A DNA stretch of 59,424 nucleotides from Anaeromicropila populeti (GCF_900112775.1 NZ_FOYZ01000020.1:1-59424); one strand, 5' to 3'. Numbered from the stretch's first letter, positions 23,514 to 32,789 are shown. A program made the numbers and translations. Notes: generated from the letters alone by a model not told the origin.

Positions 23514-24803
23514 ATGCGAACTCGTAAAGTGGAAAAAAGAGAGCCTAAAGAAAAAAAGAAAAGAGTATGTGTATATGCCAGAGTCTCTACCAATCATCTG
23601 AATCAGGAGGATTCACTGGAAATGCAAAAAAGTTATTATGAAGAATTGATTATTGCGAATAAAGAATGGGATTATGTTGGTATTTATTATGACAGAGGAA
23701 AAACGGGTACCAAAGAAACAAGACCAGGTTTTCAAAAAATGATAGCTGATGTAAGAGCAGGAAAGATTGACTTTATTTTAGTGAAATCTATATCAAGATT
23801 TGCCAGAAATACCATTACTGTTTTAAAGTTTGCAAGAGAACTGAAGGAAATAGGAGTGGGTATTTTTTTTGAAAAAGAGAACCTCAACACGTTGACAGGT
23901 GAAGGAGAAATGCTGCTTTCGGTATTGGCATCCATAGCACAGGAAGAAAGCAGAAGTATCAGTAAAAATATTAAGTGGAGAATCAAAAAGAAGTTTGAAC
24001 AGGGAGAAGCCATCTCAAGTGTGTACTGGCTGTTAGGGTATCAGCGGGATGAGTATGGGGATTTGGTTATTGTTCCAGAAGAAGCAGAGGCGGTCCGAAC
24101 AATCTTTGACTGGTACTTAAGTGGAATGGGGATTAAGGCAATCTGCATAAAGTTGGACATGCTAGGAATACAGACAGTAAAGGGCGGTTTATGGGCGGAA
24201 AAAACCATTCAGGGAATGTTGAAAAATGAAAAATACAAAGGGGATTTTCATCTGCAGAAGAAATACACTCCAGAAGGAAATGTGAATTGTCCACAATATA
24301 ACCATGGAGAAGTGGATAGTTTTTATATTACGGGTAACCATCCTGCTATTATTGAAAGTAAAAAATGGGACAGGGTACAGGAAATGATAGAGGAGCGTCA
24401 AAAAAAATATGGCTATAAAGCAGAAGAAAAGAAAAAATATCAGAACCGTTATCCTTTATCTGGAATGCTGTTCTGTTCTAAATGCGGAGCGCCGTTATAC
24501 CGAAAGAAAAGTATGGCGAAGGGAGAAGAATTTATTTACTGGGTTTGTGCAAACCGTTTAAAGCATGGGGAAACAGAGTGTAATGGAGTTTGGATGAATG
24601 AAAAAGAGTTAAGAGAACATAAGATTACTGAACCTACCATTGTGAAGGAGGAAATAATAAATGGCAAAAAGTGTTACCATTATACCAGCAAAGAAAAATT
24701 TAGTGAGCGAAAGCAACAAAAAGAGGGAAGAAGAAAGAATGGTCAAAACAGCGGCATACTGCAGGGTATCAACCGACCTCGAAGAACAGTCATCCAGTTA
24801 TGA
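23514..24803 (+). CDS. Large serine recombinase 1
   Basis: A 429-residue site-specific recombinase. The resolvase domain (about 16-155) has YARVST with the catalytic Ser, the GKTGTKETRPGFQKM loop and ILVKSISRFARN. Next come the Recombinase domain (LGYQRDEYGDLVI, LKNEKYKGD) and a zinc-ribbon (CSKCGAPLYR with WVCANRLKHGETEC). It integrates or excises the prophage, perhaps with the second enzyme. GGGAGG precedes the ATG. Its last 47 codons overlap the next gene in another frame, and the Lys/Arg-rich tail encoded there is probably not functionally constrained. Confidence 0.93.
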   Translation: MRTRKVEKREPKEKKKRVCVYARVSTNHLNQEDSLEMQKSYYEELIIANKEWDYVGIYYDRGKTGTKETRPGFQKMIADVRAGKIDFILVKSISRFARNTITVLKFARELKEIGVGIFFEKENLNTLTGEGEMLLSVLASIAQEESRSISKNIKWRIKKKFEQGEAISSVYWLLGYQRDEYGDLVIVPEEAEAVRTIFDWYLSGMGIKAICIKLDMLGIQTVKGGLWAEKTIQGMLKNEKYKGDFHLQKKYTPEGNVNCPQYNHGEVDSFYITGNHPAIIESKKWDRVQEMIEERQKKYGYKAEEKKKYQNRYPLSGMLFCSKCGAPLYRKKSMAKGEEFIYWVCANRLKHGETECNGVWMNEKELREHKITEPTIVKEEIINGKKCYHYTSKEKFSERKQQKEGRRKNGQNSGILQGINRPRRTVIQL

Positions 24804-26064
24804 GTTTCAAATGGCTTATTATAAGAAATATATTGAGGAGCATTCCGAATATTCTTTTGCTGGAATTTTTGCAGATGAAGGAATTACAGGAACCAATACC
24901 AAAAAGCGAGATGAGTTTAACCGTATGATTGCAGAGTGTGAAAAGGGAAACATTCAGCGCATTATTACTAAATCCATTAGCCGCTTTGCGAGAAATACAC
25001 TGGATTGTTTACAGGCAGTAAGACGGTTAAAGGAATTAGGAGTTGGCGTATATTTTGAAAAGGAAAATATTGATACGTTAGATGACAAAGGAGAAGTTCT
25101 TTTAACCATTTTATCTTCGCTTGCCCAGGATGAAAGCCGCTCCATTTCAGAAAACTGTACCTGGAGCATTCGGAAGAGATATGAAAGGGGGGAGGTATTT
25201 ATTAATACCTCACAATTTTTAGGATATGATAAAGACGAAGAAGGGAATCTGGTCATTCATAAAAAGCAAGCCAAAATTGTAAAAGAAATTTATCAATGGT
25301 ATTTGGATGGTTGGACGGCGAGCCAGATAGCAAGAGAACTGGAAAAGAAAAGAGCAGTTAACTGGAATGGAACTACAAAGTGGCATGAAAGCGGTATTAC
25401 CAATATTTTAAAGAATGAAAAATATAAGGGAGATGCTTTGCTGCAAAAGACTTATACACTTGATTTTCTTTCCAAAAAAAGAGTAACAAATGATGGAAAG
25501 GTACCACAGTATTATGTAGAAGATAATCACCCAGCTATCATTGATGCAGAGATGTGGGAGTGTGTACAACTGGAAGCCAAGAGAAGAAAACAGTATATGA
25601 ACGAGCATACGCTGATGGGATACAGCAGATGTTCGAATAAGAATCCGTTTGCCTTTCATGTCATCTGCGGAGAATGTGGCAGGGGTTTTGGACGAGTGCG
25701 ATGGGCTTCTTCCAAAGGACCACGTTTTGTATGGCAGTGCGGTTTCCGATATCATCAAAAAGGCATTATAGGCTGTCATAACCGACATATTGAGGACAGT
25801 ACGATTGAGTTGGCATTTATCAGGGCTTGGAACCACTTAGTTGAAGACCAGTCTAATTATTTGGAACATTGGAATGCACTAGTGAAAGGTGATGATTTGT
25901 TAAAAAAATATAAAGCAAAGCAGTTTATAGAATTAAGCAAGAATGGAAGAATCACAGAACATGTCGAGTGGAAATTGGTACTTAAGGTTCTGGATCATAT
26001 AAGAATATATGAAAGTGGAGAAATTGTGATTGCGTTTCTAGAGGGGACAGAATGCCAGTTCTAA
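24661..26064 (+). CDS. Large serine recombinase 2
   Basis: A 467-residue recombinase in the +1 frame relative to recombinase 1, starting 143 bases before that gene ends. The early start is supported by GGAGG (24646-24650) upstream and a basic leader of ~26 residues before TAAYCRVSTD. Catalytic Ser is in CRVST; IITKSISRFARN, LGYDKDEEGNLVI, LKNEKYKGDALLQ and the zinc-ribbon CGECGRGFGR with CGFRYHQKGIIGCHNRH follow. A helical C-terminus closes the protein. Tandem recombinases occur in many clostridial elements; which one catalyses integration cannot be told from sequence. Confidence 0.93.
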   Translation: MAKSVTIIPAKKNLVSESNKKREEERMVKTAAYCRVSTDLEEQSSSYEFQMAYYKKYIEEHSEYSFAGIFADEGITGTNTKKRDEFNRMIAECEKGNIQRIITKSISRFARNTLDCLQAVRRLKELGVGVYFEKENIDTLDDKGEVLLTILSSLAQDESRSISENCTWSIRKRYERGEVFINTSQFLGYDKDEEGNLVIHKKQAKIVKEIYQWYLDGWTASQIARELEKKRAVNWNGTTKWHESGITNILKNEKYKGDALLQKTYTLDFLSKKRVTNDGKVPQYYVEDNHPAIIDAEMWECVQLEAKRRKQYMNEHTLMGYSRCSNKNPFAFHVICGECGRGFGRVRWASSKGPRFVWQCGFRYHQKGIIGCHNRHIEDSTIELAFIRAWNHLVEDQSNYLEHWNALVKGDDLLKKYKAKQFIELSKNGRITEHVEWKLVLKVLDHIRIYESGEIVIAFLEGTECQF

Positions 26065-26108
26065 ACTGTTCTTATGTGAATCTTTATAAAATTACATTGT
26101 AAAGATTA

Positions 26109-26158
26109 AAATACAATTGCACCATAAAATAAAAACTATTTCTAGTGCAATTGTATTT
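26109..26158. terminator. Bidirectional terminator between recombinase and lipoprotein genes
   Basis: AAATACAATTGCAC (26109-26122) and GTGCAATTGTATTT (26145-26158) form a perfect 14-bp stem with a 22-base loop, A/T-rich on both sides. The flanking genes converge on it. Confidence 0.75.
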
Positions 26159-26205
26159 GTGTAATTTTTTTGATAATTTTAATATTTGAAACAACATACG
26201 AAGCA

Positions 26206-26814
26206 TTATTTTGTTTCGTTTAAAACATTCATAATGTCATTCAATGTAATTTCTTTGTTTGTCGTAAAATTTGTTTGTTCAGAATTTTCAGCTTTTGAAG
26301 ATGCACTTTTAATAGAACTATCCGTGGTATTTAATTCATAAACAGATTGAGTTACATTCAATAAACTTGGGTAACTGTCTGGAAAGGAAGCTAATGTAAA
26401 TAAATATTCCTTTTCTTGTACAATATCAGCAGAGTCTACGGTATCTAATTGCTTAATCTTGATAGTTTTATCTGCACATTCACCTTTATATACAGTAAAT
26501 ATTTCAACTTCATAAATGGTATAAGGAAGTTGTGAGGTATCTGTACTGCCGGTGTCGGTATTGTCATCGGTTTGACTGCCTGATACATTCAGTGATTCTT
26601 CTGTAATGCCAATTACTTTGCCATCTAACACTAAATCTGCAGCATCTACCAGAGAATTTGCTGAATCGTAGGTGGGATAATCTGCGGATATACTGACGGT
26701 GCTAGTTGTATTAACATTATTACTAGTCTCTGATAAATTATCTGTTTTATTACTACAGCCAAATAAAAAAAGTGCTGAACAAAAACATAATGCTATAAAC
26801 CCTTTTTTCTTCAT
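26206..26814 (-). CDS. Secreted lipoprotein of unknown function
   Basis: A 202-residue lipoprotein: MKKKGFIALCFCSALFLFGC is a signal peptide with lipobox LFGC, so the protein is anchored outside the membrane. The mature part opens with a Ser/Thr/Asn linker. A small domain with ADLVLDGKVIGITEESL and YEVEIFTVYKGECADKTIKIKQL follows, an OB-like beta pattern seen in secreted Firmicute lipoproteins. AGGAGG precedes the ATG. It lies 11 bases after the metalloprotease gene and is probably cotranscribed with it. It could be an inhibitor or partner of the protease; that is inference. Confidence 0.8.
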   Translation of the reverse strand: MKKKGFIALCFCSALFLFGCSNKTDNLSETSNNVNTTSTVSISADYPTYDSANSLVDAADLVLDGKVIGITEESLNVSGSQTDDNTDTGSTDTSQLPYTIYEVEIFTVYKGECADKTIKIKQLDTVDSADIVQEKEYLFTLASFPDSYPSLLNVTQSVYELNTTDSSIKSASSKAENSEQTNFTTNKEITLNDIMNVLNETK

Positions 26815-26825
26815 TATAAAACCTC

Positions 26826-27368
26826 CTAAAACTTTTCGTTTACATTATCAATATCAAATTGCTGCGGTGTTATCATGGTATTTCGATCTCGACTATAACT
26901 CATAATCGTGGATTGTGTAGTATTTGGATTATCACATAGCCAAAATACATGACCAAATTCATGAACTGTAGTGCTTTGGGCAAAGTTCGAGACATTTGTA
27001 GCATCATTAGTAATTGTGCGAGAGTTAATTTTGATTGTAAAAGAAGTTAAAATATTATTGGATACAATTGATGATTTTAATCCATACCATGTATCTGAAT
27101 AGTAATCAGCATAAACAGTGTTAGAACTAGAAGATGATTTAGCAATTGTTACTGGTGTATCGGTTGCATTCCAAGCAGCTATTGAATTGTTTAGTCTTGT
27201 AGTCCATGTAGAATTAATACCAGATGCAAATTTTACTGATACGTTGGCACTGCTAACTCCGTAATCTAAAAAAGGATCTGCAGCTAAAATAATATAGCCA
27301 CTATTAATTAATACAGAACAGCATAGAAAACAACAACTAAGTAGAACAGTAAAGATTTTTTTAAACAT
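26826..27368 (-). CDS. Secreted metzincin-like zinc metalloprotease
   Basis: A 180-residue secreted protease. An N-terminal signal peptide of ~33 residues (MFKKIFTVLLSCCFLCCSV) is followed by a small catalytic domain. The zinc site is HEFGHVFWLCD (HExxHxxxxxD, with Trp where metzincins usually have Gly), and STIMSY is a Met-turn. The Asp third ligand recalls snapalysin-type enzymes. The ATG at 27368 is chosen because GGGAGG precedes it and the signal peptide begins there; the frame runs 27 codons further upstream. First gene of a two-gene leftward operon. Probable cargo of the mobile region. Confidence 0.85.
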   Translation of the reverse strand: MFKKIFTVLLSCCFLCCSVLINSGYIILAADPFLDYGVSSANVSVKFASGINSTWTTRLNNSIAAWNATDTPVTIAKSSSSSNTVYADYYSDTWYGLKSSIVSNNILTSFTIKINSRTITNDATNVSNFAQSTTVHEFGHVFWLCDNPNTTQSTIMSYSRDRNTMITPQQFDIDNVNEKF

Positions 27369-27509
27369 ATTAAATTCCTCCCTGTAAAAGTATTTAAAAC
27401 GGTATCTCAAATTGTGAAAAAGAAATACATTATATGTAACCATCATCATAATATTAACACAAATAAAATAAATGTAAATACAAAAGAGTAAATAAGTACA
27501 ATTTAATGA

Positions 27510-27538
27510 TTGAATTCACTTACTAGTTAAAGTATAAT
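27510..27538 (+). promoter_or_regulatory. Probable sigma-A promoter of the methyltransferase gene
   Basis: TTGAAT (27510-27515), 17 bases, TATAAT (27533-27538). Two TGGACA copies follow at about 27569 and 27579, between promoter and gene, and could be regulator sites. Confidence 0.65.
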
Positions 27539-27629
27539 GAAGATTTAAGATTTCAAATAAAACCCTGGACATTTTGGACAGGTTATGTTAAAGTAAATAT
27601 ATAGACAATGATTAATGGAGGTTGACAAA

Positions 27630-28958
27630 ATGCCTTATGCAATAGACTTATTTTCAGGGGCAGGTGGTATGAGTGAGGGCTTAATACAAGCAGGTTTTCA
27701 TATTTTGTTTTCAAGTGACATAAATGAAGATGTTGAGCGAACTTATACAAACAGACATGAGCAATTAGGCTTAATACAAGGAATTAATACTTATTATCAT
27801 AGAGGGGATATTCGAGAGTTAACAGGTCAATTTATTACTGATTGCATTGAAAACCTACAAATGTTTGAGAATGAAAATCTTCCAAGGGATATTGATGCTA
27901 TTTTTGGAGGACCGCCATGTCAAGGATTTAGTAGGGCAGGCAGACGAAATGCTACTGATCCTAGAAATTTATTATTTCGAGAATATTTAAGGGTGATAAG
28001 TGAGGTTAATCCTAAATATGTAGTTATGGAAAATGTGGTGGGGTTCTTAGATACAAAATTTTTTGGTTTTATTGGTGTTACGGGACATGTTTATGCGGAT
28101 GGAATGACAGCACCTCAAATATTACGACAAGAGTTTGAACGTATTGGCTATCAAACGCTAGAACCAAGAATTTTAGATGCTGCTGATTATGGAGTACCAC
28201 AAAGAAGAAATCGAATTATTTTTATTGCTTATAGGAATGGTGTGGAAGCTCCACAATACCCACAACCACTTATAGTAAATGAAGAAGATAAAGTTACTAT
28301 TACGGAAGCTATATCAGATTTAATTAGAAATAATCGAATTAGAAACAGAATATTCCATGGAAAAATGTCACAATTTCAAAGGGATTCCATTAATGGAAGA
28401 ACTCCTAATATTAATGGTCAAACAGTTCATAGCAATGGAGTTATCCACAATAATGAGTACTCTATGCACACAGGATTAATTGAAGAAAGATTTTCGTTAT
28501 TTAAGGAAGGTGAAGATGGTAATCGACTTAGAATTAGAGTAGCAACTCAAGGAGTTAATTTGCGGAATAAAACTTGTTTGGTGAGGCATTGTTCAGAGAA
28601 ACTTAGAATCACAGAAGATGAAGTTATTAGATTATACAGAGGCAGAAATTTAGATAATGTGTTGCTAGATCTTCTATTAACAAAAAAAAGTATTCGAACA
28701 CGCTTAGATAGAAATAGACCATCTGCGACAGTAATGACAATTGCAGATGATTATATATCGCCATTTGAAGATAGAACTTTTACTGTTCGTGAATTGGCAC
28801 GATTACAGTCTTTTGATGATAGCTTTGTATTTTTAGGTAAAAGAACTACTGGTGGAATTAGACGTAGGGTGGAAGTACCACAATATTCGCAAGTCGGAAA
28901 TGCGGTACCTCCGTTGTTAGCAAAAGCAATAGCCTTAGAAATCATATGTGTATTATAG
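27630..28958 (+). CDS. DNA cytosine-5 methyltransferase (putative restriction-modification)
   Basis: A 442-residue C5-methyltransferase. Motif I is AIDLFSGAGGMSEGL at 3-17; IFGGPPCQGFSRAG carries the catalytic Cys; VVMENVVGFLD, DYGVPQRRNRIIF, FTVRELARLQSFDD and QVGNAVPPLLAKAI complete the set. ATG 27630 is preferred over in-frame ATG 27615 because TGGAGG (27616-27621) lies between them. It does not resemble the phage methylase at 2.0 kb outside the catalytic motifs. With the PD-(D/E)XK gene at 31.7 kb it probably forms a type II system, protecting host DNA. A long hairpin overlaps its stop codon. Confidence 0.9.
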   Translation: MPYAIDLFSGAGGMSEGLIQAGFHILFSSDINEDVERTYTNRHEQLGLIQGINTYYHRGDIRELTGQFITDCIENLQMFENENLPRDIDAIFGGPPCQGFSRAGRRNATDPRNLLFREYLRVISEVNPKYVVMENVVGFLDTKFFGFIGVTGHVYADGMTAPQILRQEFERIGYQTLEPRILDAADYGVPQRRNRIIFIAYRNGVEAPQYPQPLIVNEEDKVTITEAISDLIRNNRIRNRIFHGKMSQFQRDSINGRTPNINGQTVHSNGVIHNNEYSMHTGLIEERFSLFKEGEDGNRLRIRVATQGVNLRNKTCLVRHCSEKLRITEDEVIRLYRGRNLDNVLLDLLLTKKSIRTRLDRNRPSATVMTIADDYISPFEDRTFTVRELARLQSFDDSFVFLGKRTTGGIRRRVEVPQYSQVGNAVPPLLAKAIALEIICVL

Positions 28959-28996
28959 AAAAAGGTTGGGGAAAATTCCTCAGCCATTTTCTATAA
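28953..28996. terminator. Long hairpin terminator at the methyltransferase stop
   Basis: The 21-base arms 28953-28973 and 28976-28996 are complementary except for one mismatch and two wobbles. The left arm includes the stop codon. It probably terminates both this gene and the convergent TIR gene. Confidence 0.65.
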
Positions 28997-29078
28997 TATT
29001 TGTTTGTTTAATAGCTTTAATCATACCTATTAAAACAGTAAAACACTTATGAATAAGCTACAAAATAAAAGTACTTAT

Positions 29079-31571
29079 TTAATCGTTTGTTGCGGCAACT
29101 TCATTTGCTGAAGAATAATACCTATCAATCCATTTAGTTATGTACTCCTCTGGATAATTCTGCAAACCTTTTATGATAGATGGTATCTTTTCGGATTCTC
29201 CTGTTACTGCAAACAATAAAATCTTTAACTTAATAATTGTATTATTATGATTTGTATTTTTGCTCTTATATTTTTTTGTATATTCTTCTATAAGCTCCTC
29301 CATATCCTTAGTTTTTTTAAATTTAGCACAAATATAAAATTTATCTATTAATACTCTATAGTTATACGGAAATTCTTTACATGCAGAATTTATTAATCTT
29401 AATGCTTCTTTTGGATCATTATTAACAAACGCTTCAAATTGGGCTTTACATCGATAAAAGAATTCTTTTGCATTTTCATGTTTATTAACTTCCAATTCAC
29501 CTACTAATTTATTCAATGTCTGGTTTTTATCTTTAATATTATTAAGCCTGATTAACGCGGAAAAATAAGCATGTATATGGAAAGGATTTCTTTGATTATC
29601 ATTTTCATAATTTTCCTTAGCTAATTTATATGCATTCTCGTAATCTTCTATACTTAGGTAAACTTGAACCAAATCTCTCTGGGCTCTTGCAAAACGTTTA
29701 CGTTTTCTAAGCGCAATTTCATACTTTTCTATAGCTTTTTTTGTATTACCAGTCTGCCGATAATAAAATCCATAAAGAAAATCATGTTCTGCACCTTTTA
29801 TTTTCATTACTTCTGCTTTAAATCGCTGATCTTTCATTCTAGCCAGTGACATACATAAGTAATACCTTATTTCATTGCTAATATGTTCATCCATAAATTT
29901 GTCATTTTCGAGAACTCTATATGCTAAGCTAATTACATCATCATAATTTTTACGCACATCATATAATTCTTTCATAGATTGCAAATAATGGGAGGGGACT
30001 AATAATTCAGTTACCTCATCTATTCTATTTTCTATTATTGCCTTTTTAATTAAATATTGATATTCTGAAATATCCGTAATATATTCGCCATCAACTTGCT
30101 TTTCAATAAAATTATTTAAACTATTAAGAATTATTTTTTTATAGTTTTCTGGTATTTTTAATCCCATTCTAATCAAATAGTCATGCACAATATCATTCAA
30201 TCGTATATACTCTTTATTCCTTCCAAAGGTTTCACATATGCCTTTGGAAAATAATTTTTCCAATATATCGTTATTTTCATCTGTATATCCTACAATATTA
30301 AAAAATGTATTATATCCAATTGCACTATATTCAGATAATAGAGCTAAAATATTCATTGCATTTTTATCTTTTTCAAGTTCATTTATTAAATATATGACTC
30401 TGTCGCTATTATAGTCAATAATCAATTTTGAGTTAAGCAAGGCTCTAGGCAATCCCATTTCGTTTATTAATCTCACTGCATAATATGCTTGTTCAGGAAA
30501 ACCACTTAATAGATCAACAAAATGTCTGATGTCTTCAGTTGATAGTTTAATATTTTCAAATTGCAAATATTTATAAAAAAGAGCTGCTCTTTCTTCTTTA
30601 TTAAGTTCTGGGACATGTGCAAAGAAAATATTTTCTAATTCAAAAGTATACGACTCATAAATTCTATAAATAGAAGAAACGCCCATCACAATATAGTCAA
30701 AATCTCTAATGCTTTTATACAGTTCTTTAAACCAACCTACTAATTCCCTATCGTGAGTAATAATACATCCGTTGTCCTCAATAAAAATTCTCTGTCTTTC
30801 TTCTTTTATTTGCTCTAATATATTCTTTAATAAAGCAATTTTCTCTTCAAGCGTAAGATTTAGTAGCCCTGTTCTTTTTATACTTTGTGTCAAACCAAGG
30901 TCATCAATCTTTAGAATAAAGTCTTCTATGGATTCATGAGAATTGAGTTCAACAATAGGCATTCTATAACTTGATCTAATTAAATTTACTTTTAGAAAAG
31001 AGTAATACATTACTTTTTTTCTTCCAATATTTTGTATGCCAGATGCAAAAATGGAAAAAGGTACTACTTTTTCAAAATCATTTATGCGCATTTCAAACAT
31101 GTTAATAATGTCATTTCTACCAACAAATATTTTGTTTTTTTCTTCTAAACGAGGATGTTGTTTATAACTGAGTTCTCTTAATCGTTGTAAAATCAGATCA
31201 GACGCCTTATTTGAACTCACAACAAGCTGTAAATTATTATCTCTTAGCCAATCTGGAATTTTTGGATCATTATATTTTAATTTATTATCTATTATTATAG
31301 GATAAATTTGCTGTATTTTACCGCCTTCATCCAATAAATCGTGTGCTTTAAAAAGTTCATATTTTACCCAATCGGATTCTATTGAATTTAAAGATAAAAA
31401 AACCACAAATAAATCACTAGCTTTAAGTGTTCTGTTTATTTCATCTATAGATTTTAAGCCTTCTTCAAATGTTAATTCATCATAAACTACTCGATCTCTC
31501 CCTATGCGCTTAGCCACTTTACTAACATAAAATTCTTTATCTTTACTACTATGTGATAAAAATACTCTCAT
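29079..31571 (-). CDS. TIR / STAND-like NTPase / TPR protein, putative antiphage effector
   Basis: An 830-residue three-part protein. Residues 1-140 are a TIR-type domain: MRVFLSHSSKDKEF, VVYDELTFEEG and SIESDWVKYEL, whose W68/E72 match the catalytic Trp-Glu of NAD-cleaving TIRs. Residues 145-500 look like an ATPase with FVGR at 149-152, but the P-loop reads GIQNIGRKK at 178-186 instead of GxxxxGK(S/T), and a Walker B-like RIFIED follows. Residues ~530-800 are helical TPR-type repeats. ATG 31571 is chosen because GGAGG lies 8 bases upstream. Such architecture fits NAD-depleting defence; no experiment supports it here. Confidence 0.8.
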   Translation of the reverse strand: MRVFLSHSSKDKEFYVSKVAKRIGRDRVVYDELTFEEGLKSIDEINRTLKASDLFVVFLSLNSIESDWVKYELFKAHDLLDEGGKIQQIYPIIIDNKLKYNDPKIPDWLRDNNLQLVVSSNKASDLILQRLRELSYKQHPRLEEKNKIFVGRNDIINMFEMRINDFEKVVPFSIFASGIQNIGRKKVMYYSFLKVNLIRSSYRMPIVELNSHESIEDFILKIDDLGLTQSIKRTGLLNLTLEEKIALLKNILEQIKEERQRIFIEDNGCIITHDRELVGWFKELYKSIRDFDYIVMGVSSIYRIYESYTFELENIFFAHVPELNKEERAALFYKYLQFENIKLSTEDIRHFVDLLSGFPEQAYYAVRLINEMGLPRALLNSKLIIDYNSDRVIYLINELEKDKNAMNILALLSEYSAIGYNTFFNIVGYTDENNDILEKLFSKGICETFGRNKEYIRLNDIVHDYLIRMGLKIPENYKKIILNSLNNFIEKQVDGEYITDISEYQYLIKKAIIENRIDEVTELLVPSHYLQSMKELYDVRKNYDDVISLAYRVLENDKFMDEHISNEIRYYLCMSLARMKDQRFKAEVMKIKGAEHDFLYGFYYRQTGNTKKAIEKYEIALRKRKRFARAQRDLVQVYLSIEDYENAYKLAKENYENDNQRNPFHIHAYFSALIRLNNIKDKNQTLNKLVGELEVNKHENAKEFFYRCKAQFEAFVNNDPKEALRLINSACKEFPYNYRVLIDKFYICAKFKKTKDMEELIEEYTKKYKSKNTNHNNTIIKLKILLFAVTGESEKIPSIIKGLQNYPEEYITKWIDRYYSSANEVAATND

Positions 31572-31667
31572 CAGTTCTTCCTCCAACATAATATTTTCTA
31601 ACTATAATTATAATGTAAGCTAGATAAAATAGGATGGCCTAGCAATAGACTACCCCCTACTTTATTA

Positions 31668-32615
31668 TTACAATAGTCTAAAATAAGTATAATCTGCTGA
31701 TAGTTTTGAAATTTCATTTTTAATTGTCGATAAATGATTGACTGTTTCTCCAGTTCTTAAATTCCGATCTAACATTTCTTTTATTGAACTAGCAATTCCA
31801 GACTTTGTTGGCAAGCCCCAATAGTTTCCTCCAGTAATATTTCGTACTCGTTGGACAGCTACGGAAGTAGAGGCTATTTTATCGAGTTTTACTGTAGGAA
31901 CTGTTACAAAAGAATAGGTAAATGCTTTGGCATCAACAATAGAATAACCTTCTCTTCCGATTGTAATGCCAGATCTAAATGCTTTTGCGGAATATATCAT
32001 ATCCCATAACATTGGGATTTGAGCATTATCATTCCAATTAGTTTTACATTGAATGATATGTATTTCTATTTCTTTAAAGTCTTCTGCTGCTAATGCATTT
32101 AATACAGGTAGTAAATTATATTTACTATTTTTGATTTTGTGCAAAGGGACAGTAGTTCCATTTGTATCAGAAATGCAAATGCTTTCTTTATCAATTGTAT
32201 AATTTGCTTTATTAGGAAAAGTAAGCGCAATTAAATCGGATTCTGTATTTGATATAAAACTTCCATAGTTAACAGTAATGGCATTACTGATAGGTTCTGG
32301 AATAAGCTTTTTTGAATGCTTTATAACAACTGTTCTGCGGCCAATGAGACACAAATTTAAATACCAACAAACTAGGGCTTCCCAATTTGCACCACCGCCT
32401 GAAACATCACTTTGGCTTCTTGAAGAAGACATATTTGTGGTGTAAAAAATTTCCTTCAAAGAATCTCCTAAGGCTAAAATTTGGTGTTGCGTTGGGGTAG
32501 GGGCTAATGAATTAATTTTAGTCTTCCATGTTGGCCAAGCCGTATTAAAGCCATTAGCAGAAAAAAGATTATTAATTGAAGATTCTCTAAGATATTCAAT
32601 AATGTTTTGACTCAT
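31668..32615 (-). CDS. Probable type II restriction endonuclease (PD-(D/E)XK)
   Basis: A 315-residue cytosolic protein. Candidate active-site residues are E79 (GGANWEALVCWYL), D127 (SNTESDLIAL) and Q189-x-K191 (IHIIQCKTNWND), the E...D...(E/Q)xK pattern of PD-(D/E)XK nucleases. KTNWNDNAQIPMLWDMIY is reminiscent of type II restriction enzymes. The methyltransferase at 27.6 kb is the likely partner, with the TIR gene between. The start is uncertain: ATG 32615, or in-frame GTG 32627; neither has a strong ribosome-binding site. Specificity unknown. Confidence 0.7.
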   Translation of the reverse strand: MSQNIIEYLRESSINNLFSANGFNTAWPTWKTKINSLAPTPTQHQILALGDSLKEIFYTTNMSSSRSQSDVSGGGANWEALVCWYLNLCLIGRRTVVIKHSKKLIPEPISNAITVNYGSFISNTESDLIALTFPNKANYTIDKESICISDTNGTTVPLHKIKNSKYNLLPVLNALAAEDFKEIEIHIIQCKTNWNDNAQIPMLWDMIYSAKAFRSGITIGREGYSIVDAKAFTYSFVTVPTVKLDKIASTSVAVQRVRNITGGNYWGLPTKSGIASSIKEMLDRNLRTGETVNHLSTIKNEISKLSADYTYFRLL

Positions 32616-32789
32616 TCCAATACCCACTTTCTTGTGTTTTGTATTATTATATCAAAGCCTGGTTAATTTTACTACAAGTAATTGTTTGATTTTATGTATT
32701 TGTGTATAGGCTTATATTTTTAGTGGGGTAAAAGCGCATTTTTTAAAGATGTGCGTAGATACTTTTGTTATATAGTATCAATTTATAAA

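Larger units (their letters stand above)
1..26205 (+). mobile_element. Prophage, late half (left end outside window)
   Basis: A contiguous set of siphovirus genes in canonical order (terminase, portal, head protease, capsid, connectors, tail tube, tail chaperones, tape measure, tail tip, fibre, holin, amidase) is followed by two large serine recombinases. All genes but one small zinc-ribbon gene read rightwards. No repressor, replication or excision genes are seen, so the early region must lie to the left of position 1. The right end is placed after the second recombinase, but it could extend to about 32.8 kb where cpaF is interrupted. No att core could be identified because the left junction is not in the window. 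Confidence 0.9.

Noticed and set aside
26065-26205. attR site just after the second recombinase
   Set aside because: Only a terminator hairpin is recognisable; without the left junction no core can be defined, and the cpaF cut at 32.8 kb is an equally good boundary.
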